Positions 35,666 to 49,060 are shown, numbered from the stretch's first letter. The stretch is DNA of 64,000 bases from Montifringilla adamsi (GCA_017590115.1 JAGGNK010015447.1:186001-250000); one strand, 5' to 3'. Numbers and translations: made by a program. Notes: generated by a model not told the origin, from the letters alone.

Positions 35666-38600
35666 TGCAGGTGTTCTCATCATCTGTGTTAAAATCCTAA
35701 TTTAGAAGCCACTTATAAGCTCATTGTTAAATTCCTGGTGTGTTGTACAGAGACTGAGGAATGAGGGGAACTCTCCAGAGCACAAAAGCTTATATTTGCT
35801 GTCTCCAGTGAGATAGGAGGAACACCTCCCCTCTCAAAGAAGGTGTAACAGGATGAGAGAAGGCGATACTATATATATTTCTGTGGTGGTCTGAACTTGT
35901 CTAAAGGACATTGGTGTGAATAACCATCTTGCATGAGAAGGTAAGGACTTTCCAGAAGGGCTAAAGCAAACTGCTCATTGGAGAGTTGGTGCTGAAAATG
36001 AAATTTGGGTGGTGTTTCTCATCCCCGGCCCTGTTTGCTGGATTGTTATCAGCTCCCTTTTTTCTGATGGCTCCCCATACTTTTTGAGGAGCAGAACAAT
36101 TTGCAATGGAGTCACGCTGAGGTGTTCAACCTCCATTGCCAAAGGCTCATTTTTGCTTTTTATTAAATACAGGAGTTGAGCGACTGCTTCAAGTGCAACA
36201 GTATAGCCCCGGTGTCCTGTGAAACATGGGCCCAGGAGAAAAGCCTGACCTGAGCCTCAGCTGGTGCCTCCTGACATCAGACCAACCACACCTGCTCAGG
36301 GCAGCTGAGGGAGCCTGTCTCTGTGTGCAAAGCTAAGCTGTTTGCCTCAAGGGCAGCTTCAGCCAGGCTGAAGGACTTGTTTTAGGATGAGATGGATGCT
36401 TCTGTGCTTCCCATGTAGTTTTTTGAAATGTTTGCATCAGCCTACTGATGTAGCCTTGAGAAAGAGGAGGGAAGCCTTCCCTGATGACTCCAGGGGTGTG
36501 TGTACCCTTTAACAGCCCCAGGAAGGGAATGCTGGCTTCCCATGCTGAGAGTTTCCTGGAGGGAGAAGCTGATCAGCTTCCCAGGGTCACCGAGTCCTCT
36601 GGCACTTCTGCTTTGTTAGGATGAGTGTGCCAGGGACACCGAGGCTCGGATGGTCTCTGTTCCAGAGAGTTACAGCCCCAATTCTACAGCAGGGGAGAGG
36701 CAGCATAATTCTGCTTTACTGCCTTCCCCTGTTTGAAGGCTCAGCCCCGAGAATTTGTTTATCAGCTCTTCCACATGCCACATTTCAGCACGAAAATTCA
36801 GCGTATTACAATGCCAGCAAGAATGACGTTTAATTTTAGCAGACACCTCCTTGCTGTGTGTGGGAAGATGGACTTTGCTGGGCACTGAAGCGCACAATAA
36901 GGCTGTTATCGAACATTCCCATGCTGGTGGGAATTAGAAGCAGCACAGTTTTAAAAATCAGCAAAGCTGTGCCCAGTTTAAACCAGTTTGCTTTCCAAGT
37001 CTTCACCAGGGACATTTTGCATTTGCTGTTCCAAGAGACAAGGGAGGACTGAGGGTCATATTTTCTCTGGAGCCACATCAGTTTATATCTGCTGAGCCCG
37101 TGACTTGGAATGCTTGTTCCACCAAGTGTGTCAGATTTGCTGCCCTGTTCTGCAGTAACTCGTGCAGTGCCTGAAGCAATGCATAAAACCAGGGCTGGAT
37201 ACACCAGTGACCAAGCAAAAAAAGGCTCAGTTTCTGGGGAAAGAAGGACTTTTTGGATCGCCTCTACAGGGAGGGAGAGGAAGGGGAAGGAAGGGAAGAA
37301 CAGCGCGTGAAGGAGCTGTGCCGAGAGCGGGTGCAGAGGAGGATGAGTCACCTCCAGGCTTCAGCTTGGGTGGCAAGGGAAGCACTTCCACCTCCAAAAG
37401 GCCTCCTACCCTCGCTTTTTCACTGCCTTACTGCGCTTAGTCTCTGCAGTGACCCCGGATGTGGACTCAGGAAAGGACAGTGGCATTGCCCCAGCATGGG
37501 AAGGTCAGGGCAGGAAAGCACAGCACCTCCTGTGGGGATGTCACAGCCCTGTGCCATCAGTGGCTGGCACAGGACTGCCACCGGGCTCTGGGTAAGTCTG
37601 ACTCCCTCATGTTTTATGTAGTCACTTAGCACTCAGCACTGGGGGAGGCAGCACCAGCAAATCAAAGCATTGCCAGGTCTTTACACTCCATTTTGCTTGC
37701 TTGATGTCCCACACAGAGAAATTACCTCACAGAGCCCTCAGCCAAGAGCTTCTCAGCTGCATACTGCCAGTACTGCCATCGATACCCAGCACTGAGGGCA
37801 GCAAAAGGGATATTTCCCCTTATTTGAACAATGACACTCAGGCATAAAGTCTCAGTTAATTGTCTGGGCTCTTCTGGGTGCTTTATTTTGTTACAAAACC
37901 ACAGCACTGCTAACTGGTGATTCCTGGCAGAGCTGACAGGCACGGTGACTCACCTCCCAATACTACTGGTTTGTCTCCAGAGTCTGTAGGGTTGCTGAAG
38001 ACATCCAACTTTCAGGTGGGTAAACTTAGGTGAGATGAATCTTATCCCAGGAAGCAATTTTTGCTGCCATCTCTTGCCTTCCTCTGCAAACATCTCCAGT
38101 GAGAGTTGTGCGGTGACTTGTGAAGAGATGTTCTCTTCAGGATGAAACAGCAGCTCTGAAAAGAATATTGTGAAATGTCAGTGCCTCTGCCCTTGGACCG
38201 ATGGCCAGCTAGTAAGAGAGTAATTATTAGAGCTGGACTGGGGGATGTCAGGAGTAGAAAACCACCAGTCTGAATGCTCAGCTTGTTTTTACCCACAGAA
38301 ATTCACTTACAGACAGATCTCAGGGGTTACTCTGAAATCCACAGAAAAGTTGTCTCTATATGAACAGAAAATTTGCCTATCAGAGCAAAGCAGAGTGATC
38401 AGGTGGCCAAATCAACATGAAAAATAACCAAACCAAAACAACCCCCCCCCCCCAACACAATATAAACAGCACTATTGTTTTGGAAATACCCATCTTTTAT
38501 GACTACTTTAGAATGAAAAAGTATTTATCTGATAGCATTAATCCTTCATGCATAGGTGAGGTACTTTTTCCAGATCACCAACACCAGTTAAGATGTCAGA

Positions 38601-40247
38601 TATGCTATACTATCAAAACAAATGCACAAACACACTAGATGTGAATCTTTAGTCCTAAATTTCTATTTATTCCTAACTTGAAACCAGCTGGCTGGGTGTC
38701 TGTTCAGTAAATCCCAATCTAAGCAATATTACACAAGAGATCAGTCCATGGGTTTTAAAGAGAGCTGAAGAAAATTGCTCATACTCATAAATATTAAATG
38801 TTTTGCTTATTAAGGGTTTTCTGTTATTAAACTGCTGAAAAGTTGCTTATTTGAACTTATTCTGCCATTGGCAGAAAGTTGTCTTCAGAAGCTGAAACTG
38901 AATACTAGAAACTTCTTTACAATCATGGTGCAGATTTGTACTTATGGTACTCTTGTGCCACTGACATAATGTGGAGTTTTCTAAATGTGCAGCACATTAC
39001 AGGCCTCTAGTGGTGGAAATTTAAAAAAAAACAAAAAAACTCCTAGCTTAGGATCCATCCTAACTGTAACAGTTCCTGATGATACTCAATTCCACTCTTA
39101 ATAAATTACATAATGCTTTCTGTTTATAGATTTGGCCTTGTAGTTTGCTCACCTGAGGGAAATGGAAATTCAGCAGAGGTCAGAGATGTCAGTGACAATT
39201 CTCTGCTAATCTGAAAAAAAAAAAACAAACCAAACAAACAAAAAACAATGAGAAAGTAAACCAGGTTTAAAAAAAAAAAGAGAGAAAAGCATATGGTGCA
39301 TAGCCCTAGTCTTGCTCAACTAATTAATTGATTGCCGTAGTCAAAAGAGGCAGGATGCTGCGAGTCTGGCAGGTTACAATCATGCCACCACACCTGCCTA
39401 GGCTCCAGCCTTACCACCCTTTTTTCTGCAGGTCTCTGTGGGCACAGGACTCTGCCAGTCCATCTCAAAGCCTGGTTGCTATCACCTCCCTGTCAGATTC
39501 ATGTGACAGTTGTCCAGGAGCATCCTCCTTTCAGCCCTTGTAAAAGGAGCATATCCTCCTGCCAGGGCTGATCTCGCAGCATTTAACGTTTGATTTACTC
39601 AGCACCATTTTTTTTATTTTACACAAAGTACAAGGCAGCGACTAAGTAAATCCCACAGGGTTGTTTGGTGATTTGGTTTGGGTTTTTTTTTTTTTTGTTT
39701 TGTTTTGGTTTGGTTTTTTAATTACAATTTTTCACTAAGATTACTAATAATATTCTCAAACTCTTCATTTCTGAGATAAATATGATGCAAACTTACACTA
39801 CTCAAAACTCTCAGCATTTTACTACATTTTTAAGGAAGTTAACACTGTGGAGAGGAGAATTATATGAAAAAACCAAAAAGGTGAGAAGTGTCAGAAGTGA
39901 TTGAAGGTTTTTTTCCCCCTTGGGTGTTCTTTATTGGAAAATGGGATTTGGTGACTGGTCACTGCATTTTGATGGAGGAGCAGGCAAATTTGAAAGGCTT
40001 CAGAAGAAGTCAATTGAAATGCTGTATATCTGGGGACTAAAGAGCTGTGGAGGAAAAGCTTAAGGCCATAAAAATCTCTGTATGAACAAAGACCATGGAA
40101 GAAGTGATGGCAGAAGAGGGTGAAATTCTGTTGAGGGTGGCATTCAAATCAGAACATCATATTTGGCAGTGAATGCATTCTTTAAGATGCATCATCTTGG
40201 GCTTAAGCATCTTTAGGCCCTCTCTTGGACCTGTGGAAAAGACCTGG
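35666..40247. other. Long single-copy intergenic stretch
   Basis: 4.6 kb nearly free of transposons. It includes a perfect 16-base palindrome at 36565-36580, a C13 run near 38442-38454, and A/C- or T/G-rich tracts at 39213-39246 and 39674-39719. 39985-40247 may be ancient CR1 but is too diverged to assign. No exon is recognised. Confidence 0.5.
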
Positions 40248-40335
40248 TCTAGTGGAAGGTGTCCCTGCCAATGGCAGGAGTGTTGGAACAGGGTGATCTT
40301 TAAGCTGCCTTCCAACCCAGGCTATTCTATGATTT
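40248..40335 (+). mobile_element. CR1 LINE 3' end
   Basis: CTAGTGGAAGGTGTCCCTGC, GGGTGATCTTTAAGCTGCCT and TCCAACCCAGGCTATTCTAT are the CR1 terminus in sense. Confidence 0.9.
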
Positions 40336-40479
40336 ACACTTGCCAGTCCTGTCTGGGGATGTGTGAGTTGGACCACTTTGGTACAAATAGTGCCAGCATA
40401 TCTCAAACATTCCCTCTCATGACCCACAGTGAAAAAAATATCTTTAATTTAGCACAATAGTCCAGCTGCAGGGCATCCT

Positions 40480-40818
40480 GAGTGACATCTCACAGCAGTT
40501 CTGCAGCTTCCTCAGGAGAGGAAGAGGAGGGGCAGGCCCTGATCTCTGCTCTGTGTGACCAGGGACAGGACCCAGGGAACGGCTGGAGCTGTGTCAGGGG
40601 AGTATTAGGTTGGATATCACGGAAAGGTTGTTCCCCCACAGGGTCATGGGGCACTGAACAGGCTCCCCAGGGAAAGGTCATGGCCCCAAGGCTCCCAGAG
40701 CTCCAGAAGCATTTGAACAATGCTCTCAGGCACAGGGTGGGATTGTTGGAGTGTTTGTACAGGGCCAGGAGTTGGACCCAATGATCCTGGAATCCAAGGG
40801 AGTCTATGATTCTATTGC
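40480..40818 (+). mobile_element. CR1 LINE 3' fragment, second subfamily
   Basis: GTGACATCTCACAGCAGTTC, CAGGCCCTGATCTCTGCTCT, GGCACTGAACAGGCTCCCCA and GTTGGACCCAATGATCCTGG end in GAGTCTATGATTCTATTG. It corresponds to 23819-24250 on the opposite strand. Confidence 0.92.
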
Positions 40819-42678
40819 TAAATCAACTTTTAGAACAGATTTCTTGCAGCTATTAAATGTTCACAGGTATAGAAGAAGAGACTGTGATGCCTGACTAAAG
40901 ACTAAATGGCTACATGGCAAAAAAAAAAAAAAAAAAAAAACACCCAAAATCAGATAATAAAATAACTGGCATATGTCCCTAGTCCACAGCTGAGCCCTGG
41001 CATCTATAGCTGATTTCCAGGTAGCTCAGAGAGAATGAACACTTGCCTGGGATCTACATGATATTCTGATAATCCATTTAATTGAGGTCTAAGGGCCCCA
41101 ACAGAAGTGACTTCCTCATAGTGCTGAAGGATGTGTTATTCTATTAATTTAGGGACACAGCTGGTCTGTCCTCTCTATGAGAAATTGCTGCCATTCATGG
41201 GGTGGAAACCTTGCTGCACCCTTCCCACAGTGCTGAAGGAGTGTCACCAGCTCCCCAGGATACCACTGCGAGCTCTCAGATGTGACATGAGGCCCTTCCC
41301 TCATTGTCTCTTACTGCTGGCAGCTGTTTTTTGGCTAAGACATTGTTCCTGGGGAGGGGGCTGGGCAGGTGAGGTCATGAAATGCTGAAGTGAATACTTT
41401 TGTAAGTGGATGGGAGGGATCTGTTGGTGACTTGTGTGGAGGGCAATTCTGGCACTGCACAAACCAGCCTGGTGACTGCCTGTGCTGGGACTTAGCAGAG
41501 TCCTAAATGCATGCCTTTGGAGATGCTTTTCCAAGGGGCAGCAGGAAACCTCCAAATCTCTCTTCAAATCTTCTTCCTTAGCACAGAGATGGAACTATCA
41601 TCCTGGAGCTCAGCAAATTATCCTAATTTCAGTGCACAATCCTGTAGTCTTAAGGAAGCCCATAAGCCATGTAGACATTCTTTTGCAAAAGGAGGCCCCT
41701 TTTTCTTCTGCCTGCTTTCTTTATATCATTAGTTTAGGCCTTGCTAGCTACAGAGTCATTATGTTATATTCTAATTGTATAGATCTCCTCCTGACAGAAA
41801 GTCACTAAAAGGATTCCTTCATCTGCTGTAAAACAGATGAAGACAAATTGTACACGCTCCATTTTTCTAACAGATAAGACAGGAGTGTGTGACCTGCATA
41901 GTCAGAACCAGGCTTTCTTTCCAAGGTCAGTGCCTGCTCTGTACTTCATCACATCTCCCGTGGCAGATATCAGTGTTTTCCTCTCAGAGGGGTGGTTTGT
42001 TGCCTTCAAGCTAGGAGAATCCTCTACCACTGTGTTTTTCCCACACTGGTGTGTAGAAGATTGTGTCTTAAAGCACTGTAGGGCAAGAAGGACTAACCCA
42101 CAAACCAAAGCAGCATGTACAATCCCAAATGGATCAGTTCCAAACTTCTCACAGTGGTCAAGATAAAAAAGGATGAAGTCTACTGATGTAACTTGAGCTA
42201 GCCCACATCATCCCTCAGAATTTGGCCTGCAGCCTGGAATTATGACAAGACCAGTGCCTGTAGGCCAGGTTTACTTTCCCTATGACTTCATGCAGTTGCA
42301 GGGGAATGGAAAGAAGGAGGAGAGGAAATTCCTGAGTGTTACTCTGGCTCATTTGTTGCCACCTTTACGAGGACTGTACTTGCCAGCAGCAGCAATGATA
42401 TTTACAGTTCTTGTCATGAACAGATTGCCTTTCTGTAAGGATCCCTAAGAATAAAACAGTAATTAAACCTCATAATGCCTCAGGGAGCTGCAAAGGAGTC
42501 ATGTCACTTTTATGGTGCAGCTCTGCAGCTGTTTGACTGTGTATGGTCCTTCTATTATTTACTGATTAACCACAGGCTCAAGGAATCTGAACTGGAGGAG
42601 TCCCAACCACGGTCTTTTTCTGCAATAAATGGAGGGGGAATGGCAGTTTTTCTCCAGTTAATCACCCATGCTGTTTTC
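40819..42678. other. Intergenic DNA with an A22 tract
   Basis: A pure A run lies at 40919-40940. The remainder is single-copy and no exon is recognised. Confidence 0.5.
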
Positions 42679-42808
42679 AGAGAATCACAAAATTGTTTGG
42701 GTTGGAAGGGACCTTAAAGATCACTCAGTTCCAACCCCCTGGTTGGGCAGGACACATTCTACTAGCCCAGGTTGCTCAGAGCCCCATCCAACCTAGCCTT
42801 GAACAGTG
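42679..42808 (-). mobile_element. CR1 LINE 3' end
   Basis: AGAGAATCACAAAATTGTTT, GGGTTGGAAGGGACCTTAAA and GGTTGCTCAGAGCCCCATCC are antisense CR1. Confidence 0.92.
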
Positions 42809-45800
42809 TTCATCACTTTGAGTGCAATACATAAAATCCAGTCAAGATCCTGCCCAGTAGATATGTTGCCTTTTTTTTCTGTGTGGAGGAGTTTGTTGCC
42901 TCAGTAAGGATTTCATGTCACTGTCTTTTGTCATGAGTTACTTTAACTCAAGGTGAAATTTTCTATTTTACACATAGATAGAGATTCAGGATGGACCATG
43001 ACAAAATTGAATCTTTTTTGATATTGTAAATATAAGGCAATTTCAGGAAGGTGTCTGCTGTTCTCCACACAGTAATTGCTTTAGAGGACAGAGATCAGAA
43101 CACTCTGTGCTGCCTATTGGCTCCAAAATCCACCATTGGAAGTTGGAAAGTCGAACTGCTCATTTTCTGGCTCCTATAAATATCTGCTCTATTTTGGCTT
43201 CCAGATCACTGGGAGCAGATGTACCAGATCATTAGAGGAGGAAAGAGGATTTTGCATCCTCAGTTTTTATTGCTGCCATAAATTGGTAGTCACTGCACAG
43301 GGAATCAGACTCTGCAGAGCCTGCAATCTGCATGTTAGACACGATCCAGTGCTTTGCAGTCATGGGCAGGAGAAAGACAGGAGCAGACAAAATGGCAATA
43401 AAAAGTGAAGTGGAAATAGTTGGGGATACATGGTCTGGTTGACCACCAGCGATTTGCAGGCATAATTCGGAGTAAAGGTTTGATGATAAAAAGGAGCCAT
43501 ACTAATTTCTCCGGGGAGGTTTCTCCAGGTGTAGGGCAGGAACAGAAGGGGATGAAAGCACAGTACCATCCCAGAGGGATCCAGATAAGTTTAATTTGGT
43601 GGTCACATCTTTGCAGAGGGAGGATGATATGGGTATCTGCCAGGCAAACAAAAAATAAAAGGAAGAGTTGTCCTAGACTTCCAGAATCCCCATGAGGCTA
43701 ACAGATGTTGATGTGGTAATTCAGAACATCTGATGTTAAAAACAGAATACACATTATTTTCTTTCAGCAGCAGCATTACAATTACAAGAGCATCTTCCTT
43801 CCTACAGTGTGAACCTCAGACATTTGCAGGTGGCCTGCACAACATTTGTGCACCATTTAATGTCTCTCTTCAGCTTCTGAAGCAGCATCTGTTATGACTG
43901 GCATGTTTGATCAGCTGAGTGCACATACTGGAGGAATATCAGAAACTATAGAGAAAAAAAGAAAAAAAAGGAAAAATAATCCCTTCTCCAATGGCAGTAG
44001 ATGTTCAGTGGCAAGTTCTATTATGTGCTTTCCCTGCAATAGGAACAGCTGGTCAGAATTAATTTCTCAGCTCAGTGCTGTTGGTGGGTTTGTGTGGGAG
44101 TGAAATGGAAGAGGAAAGCTCTCAGAAGCACTGAAACATTCAAGTATTACCAAGAGACAGGTACATGGAGATTCTGTATTCCCTTGATTAGATGGGAAAA
44201 CAAGAGACAGCAGTCATCAACACTGTACTCTCATTACGTGGGTACTGCACTAACTATAGCAGGAATTCAATCTGTCCTCTACCCGTGGCTCCAGCATATT
44301 GGAAATGCCATGAGGTCTGGGTTTGGAGATCCACAGGCTGCTTCTATTGGACAATCAAGTTTGTTCTGTATTCTTTGTAGAGCTCTAGGACTAGAACAAT
44401 ATTCCTGGCATCCCTTGGATGTCTAAATGAAGGCTCATCACCTTCTCTTTCTTTTGGCTTCTCACTCCTTTTATGCCAACATCTTGGCATAAAAACCTTG
44501 TTGCTACCATGATGCCTAAGGTTTCATTTTTGATTTGGTTGGTTTTCTGTTTTTATTTTTGGAAGAAGTTTCTATTAGCCAATTGATCAATACGTAATTT
44601 TAAGCTTATTTCTGGGAGGTTTTTGGATGATGCTTGGGATCAGCATTAAGTCCCTTCTCCTTGCCAGTCACAGTGCAATTTTGAAATAACAATGATTCAA
44701 GGCATGCTGAAAAGACAGCAGATTTTGAGATGAAAGCTGAAAGTTTTTGAGTTCTCTAGGCCTAGGAGCTACTTGGGAAGGCATTTTTGGAGACAGGGAT
44801 GTTTCAGGCTCCCACAACCAAGACTAATGCTTGGTCATAAAAGCACATCATGAGAGAAGGTTCTTATCTCAAAGAACTGATCAAGTAAGTAGGCAAGGCT
44901 GGAAAAAGGTGGGTCTAGAAGCAAAGAGGACTCAATTCAGATGCCTGTACATGGATAGGTGTCCAGTGCCACTGGAGATGCCTTAAGATAGCTCTGATAT
45001 CCACATGGATCTCACAGATATGACACAGAACTTGCAGGAATCCTTTGCCTACCAGAACAGTGGGAGCTCAGGTGAGATACCTTGGGGCACCCTGAATGTC
45101 AGCACATTCCTCTGTGTGGACAGCTGGATCAGCCTTTAAAACTCCCTTAAGCCTTGCAGAAGTTCATTAGGTGTAGACACCTACGTTTAGGGCTTTTATT
45201 AGATGTTTCACACTTGAAATTAATGGCCCAAGGTCACACATCAGCCCCAGAGCCAGAAGTACCCTAGTTTGTACCCAGATGGGTGGAACATGGCAGATTT
45301 GGCTCTCCACTCACTGCAAGTCACCTTCACCACACTCCTGTTGGAGATACAAGGTTTCCTTCTCCTTCACAGCTCTGGGGACTGAGGCATGGAGAGGCTG
45401 AAATTACTTTTCTGAGACCCCCACGGGTTAATTAAACTGAAAAATCTGTGCAGGTAAAATTAAAATACTGGGGTTTGAGACCGTAATTTACACGAGAGTT
45501 GATGCAATCTCCCAGTCCTATGCATAGAGACAGTCTGCTCAGTACCTCTGCCAAAAATCCCTTCCTGTAATCTCTTCTAAACCTTTCAAGGTCTGTGTAG
45601 TTGATTGCATGGTGCATAAGTGAGGCAATCAAGAAACAGAATCCCTGTGCCAGAAGCATCTTCACTGCTTCACTGGGCCTCTTAAGGGCTTCTTTCTGCT
45701 GTGAGTTTGGATTTTTTCATGCACAAGAGCTTTGTGGACTAGACCCAGATGTACTGGAAAGTTTGGTGAGGTCTTCCGAGTGTTTTAGTGGTGGCTGATT

Positions 45801-46645
45801 GTCACCTGAAACCACTGTATTTCCCCAGAAACATATATAAACTGGTAATTGCATATTAGCAAAACTAACTCAGCCCTTCAATTATTATTCTGTGGGAAAT
45901 TCTACTGCTGTGAAAACATATATTATTGTGTTCCTCATTGTTGAGACAGTACACATAAAACCAGCTGTCATTTATTTCTGTTGCGAGCAATTGAAAGCTG
46001 AGGTGGTTGTTAAAAAGCATGAATTAGGGAAGATGACATGAACCTCCCTTGGCAATATATTCACAAACATACCATTTCAGGAGTTCAGAGCTTGCTCTGG
46101 AGCACATTTGCCAAGGACCAAGGTAGTGCTTCATTTGCTGGAAGTGTTAACAATACAATGCTTGAACTTCTCCTGACTTGTAAATGTGTTATCCCATAAG
46201 CAGCTTATTTAGCAAGAGTGCAGATGTAGATATGAGCTGAGTAAGAGATCTGTGGGTTTGTCACCTTCCTTCCTGTTCTGTGGCATCCTCAACTCTGATA
46301 TTTACCTCTCAATGAAGCCAGTTCCATACATAAGTTACCAGTATTTTTTATTATCTGCATATAAAACACTACATCTGAATATCTGCATGCATCAAACACT
46401 TGAGCAGTTTGAACCACTTGAATTGCATAGGAAGTGAATTTGATGCCATTCAGGAGTTCCAAGGGCCAGGTATGTGCAAGTTTTGAGAAGATATCTGGCC
46501 ATATAAAATCTTTAAGTGTGTGCTGGTAGCTAAGGTTGTGGTGCCTTAAGTGGTTAGATGTTCTTGACCCAGCTTGAAATTCCTGCTGCTATTATTTGGT
46601 GTTTTGGTGATATCACTTGAAGGTGTGTTCTGCTGAAGAAGGGAT
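42809..46645. other. Single-copy intergenic DNA
   Basis: 3.8 kb. 45505-45600 (CTTCCTGTAATCTCTTCTAA) may be ancient antisense CR1. A perfect hairpin lies at 44469-44494. No exon is recognised. Confidence 0.5.
44469..44494. repeat. Perfect 11-bp inverted repeat with 4-base loop
   Basis: TTTTATGCCAA (44469-44479) and TTGGCATAAAA (44484-44494) flank CATC. The arms are exact complements and pairing stops at both ends. Confidence 0.85.
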
Positions 46646-46690
46646 CAGAGAATCACAGCATGGTTTTGGGATGGAAGGGACTTTAATCAT
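46646..46690 (-). mobile_element. CR1 3' terminus, inverted against its neighbour
   Basis: CAGAGAATCACAGCATGGTT and GGGATGGAAGGGACTTTAAT are the antisense CR1 terminus. The sequence then switches within a few bases to sense CR1. Confidence 0.75.
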
Positions 46691-47062
46691 CTTTTTCTAC
46701 CTGGAGAAGAGAAGGCTTTGGCTCTCCCTTTTTGTCCCTGAAGGGAGCCTACAGGGAAGAGGGAGAGAGACTCTAGACAGGGGCCCGAAGTGACAGGACA
46801 AGGGGCAATGGCTTCACACTGACAGAAAGCAGGTTTAGATTGGATATTGGAAAGAAATTCTTCCCTTTGAGGATGGTGAGGCCCTGGCACAGGTTGGCCA
46901 GAGCAGCTGTGGCTGCCCCATCCCTGGAAGTGTCCAAGGCTAAGCTGGATGAGGCTCTGAGCAAGTTGGGCTAGTGGAAAGTGCCCATGCCTGTAGTAGG
47001 GGGTGGAACTGGCTGATCTTTAAGGTCTCTTCCAACCCAAACCATTCTGTGGTTCTGTAATG
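46691..47062 (+). mobile_element. CR1 LINE 3' fragment
   Basis: CTACCTGGAGAAGAGAAGGC, GTCCCTGAAGGGAGCCTACA, GGTTTAGATTGGATATTGGA, GTGAGGCCCTGGCACAGGTT and GCTGATCTTTAAGGTCTCTT run to CCAACCCAAACCATTCTGTG and a GGTTCTG tail. Confidence 0.94.
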
Positions 47063-48990
47063 TGCCAAGTCTCTGCTGTGGGGTTCAGAGCAGCACCATG
47101 ACGTAGCCTGTGTATCCAGATGAGAGTGGTCCCCTGCTCCTTGCCTTTCTCAAGCATTAGAACAGCTGTCCTTTGGTAATTTGTGCTTTTAGTACAGCTC
47201 TGGTGGGAAGCAACAGCAATCACAGGACCAAAAAGCTAAAAGCTGCAGAGTCTAGAAGCCCTCAGGATTGTTTTACTGCTGGTACTTGCTATTGATAATG
47301 ATTTATCAATCACCTCTAAACTATGCTGGAGATAGCCAGGGTTTTCACTGGTTAATATATTTTTTAATCTCTGATGGAGTTGTCTGAGCTGTCACACATT
47401 CTACATAACTGAGTTCCTTATTACTGTGCCTGTCACTCATGTCCCTGCAGTCCCCTTTTTTCTTGCCAAGTCACTGAATGAAAAACCCAATTCATTCTGG
47501 CACTAAGAGCTCCCCCAATACTATTTCAGTGAAGGAGCAATGTCAGGGGTTATTTTTCTACTGAGTTCTTGCTGAAAGTGAAAGCCCTGAAGCTTTTGTG
47601 TGCAGTCCCTGCAGAGCTGCCCTCACAGTTGTGCTGACATTCATCAAAGGACATCCATTCCTGGAGTGTAAAAGTACCACGTTGCTGAGGACATCTCTCC
47701 ATCTGCCAGCCATGCCAGTGAACATCTGCAACAGTACCACTGGGAATACTTCAGGAAGAGGGAAGGTTTCAAAAAATAAAAAAAGTTTCATGATATTAAA
47801 AAAAAAAAAATCCAGTTTATGTGAACAATGAAATAGTTTCCCCCAAATTAAATTTGTGAAAATTCACTGCAGGTGATTATTTTTTCACTAGGGTAAAAAA
47901 CATTTGATGCAAAAGTTGTGTGTCTGTCATTCTGAGTCTTATACATCAATATAAATAACTCAACAAACATTACTTAAACTACCAGATGGATATAATAAAA
48001 TATAGTCCCATCTACATGTGATAGATAGAAAGGACTGGTCTGATTTATCACTTCCATTGATTCACACAGATAAATCACTGAACCCTTTTTAGGACTGGGG
48101 CACCAAAAATATAGAAATAAAACGTACTGGTTCATGAGCAATTAGAAAACTTCAAGGAAAGGTCTTTATAGAAAGCTCTGCAAGAAAGAACAAAAAAAAA
48201 AAAAAAAAAAAAAAACCAACAACAACAACAAAAAGTATGTAAAGTTCACTGTGATTGTGAAATTCATTATAATCGTAAAGTCCACAATAATTGTCTCCCT
48301 GACCCTGGGTCAGCAAAAACCCAGTATGCTACCAAAGGTCAGTCAAACCCTCTTCTAGACTGGATTGCCCTTCTAACCCCCTGAGCCCCCAAATTCAAAA
48401 CCTTCATCCTAAATCACCTTTCCCAAAAATATTTGTTTAAATTTTTCCATGGTTTCCATAAATCATAGAAATGCAGTAGCTGTCCAGCAGCATCAGCACA
48501 TGATGTCTTTCAGTGAAAAACTTCCAGCACATGATCTGCCTAATTCCTAAAGCTGCTTTGAAAAGCTAATCTTTGGTGCTTTGCCCTTCAAAAAGGTTTG
48601 TCATGGATCTGGTGACAGACACAACACAGTGGTATGAGAAATGGTGCTACCCTCTAGTTTATTTGGAGTTTGCTAATGATCTGTGCCCATTGGGAAAAGA
48701 AGAGGATGTATCCACACCCCAGCTGGCCCCTGGTGACCAAGCTGAACCCTATCACTTGGCTTTGGGCTGTTTCTTGGAGGGTGGGGGTCCAGGGTCCTGG
48801 TTCTGTACTGGTCCCCCCACATGGGACAGAATCACTGCAGCTCTCTGCATTTTCCCTTGATGCAGTTGCTGGAGATCACTCGGTATCTCTGTCACACCCC
48901 TCCAAATATTCTCCTGTCATTAAAAACAGTGACTCCCCCAGGGACACAAGCTGGATATGAGGCGATGACTCCAGCTGAGTTTTCCCTGTC
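47063..48990. other. Intergenic DNA upstream of the elongase
   Basis: It contains an A/C-rich tract at 48192-48232 with A24 at 48192-48215 and short A runs near 47800. No transposon or exon is recognised. Confidence 0.5.
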
Positions 48991-49060
48991 TTGAGTGAGT
49001 GCGAGTGAGTGAGTGAGTGTGAGTGAGTGTGAGTGAGTGTGAGTGAGTGCTCCCACTGTT
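48991..49060 (+). repeat. GAGTGAGTGT minisatellite upstream of the promoter
   Basis: A tandem array is built from GAGT units and a 10-base unit, GAGTGAGTGT, repeated at least four times. It contains about a dozen copies of GTGAGT, the best match to the U1 snRNA-binding 5' splice site. It lies roughly 330-400 bases before the GC box. Confidence 0.9.

Noticed and set aside
36565..36580. Perfect 16-base palindrome GAAGCTGATCAGCTTC
   Set aside because: About one such palindrome is expected by chance in a window this size, and nothing around it suggests function.
36836..37351. 171-codon minus-strand open frame
   Set aside because: No domain and no splice context. Frames of this length arise by chance in 64 kb.
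48991..49060. Tandem array read as CRISPR or telomere-like repeat
   Set aside because: The units are contiguous 4- and 10-base repeats without spacers, and do not match TTAGGG. It is a minisatellite.
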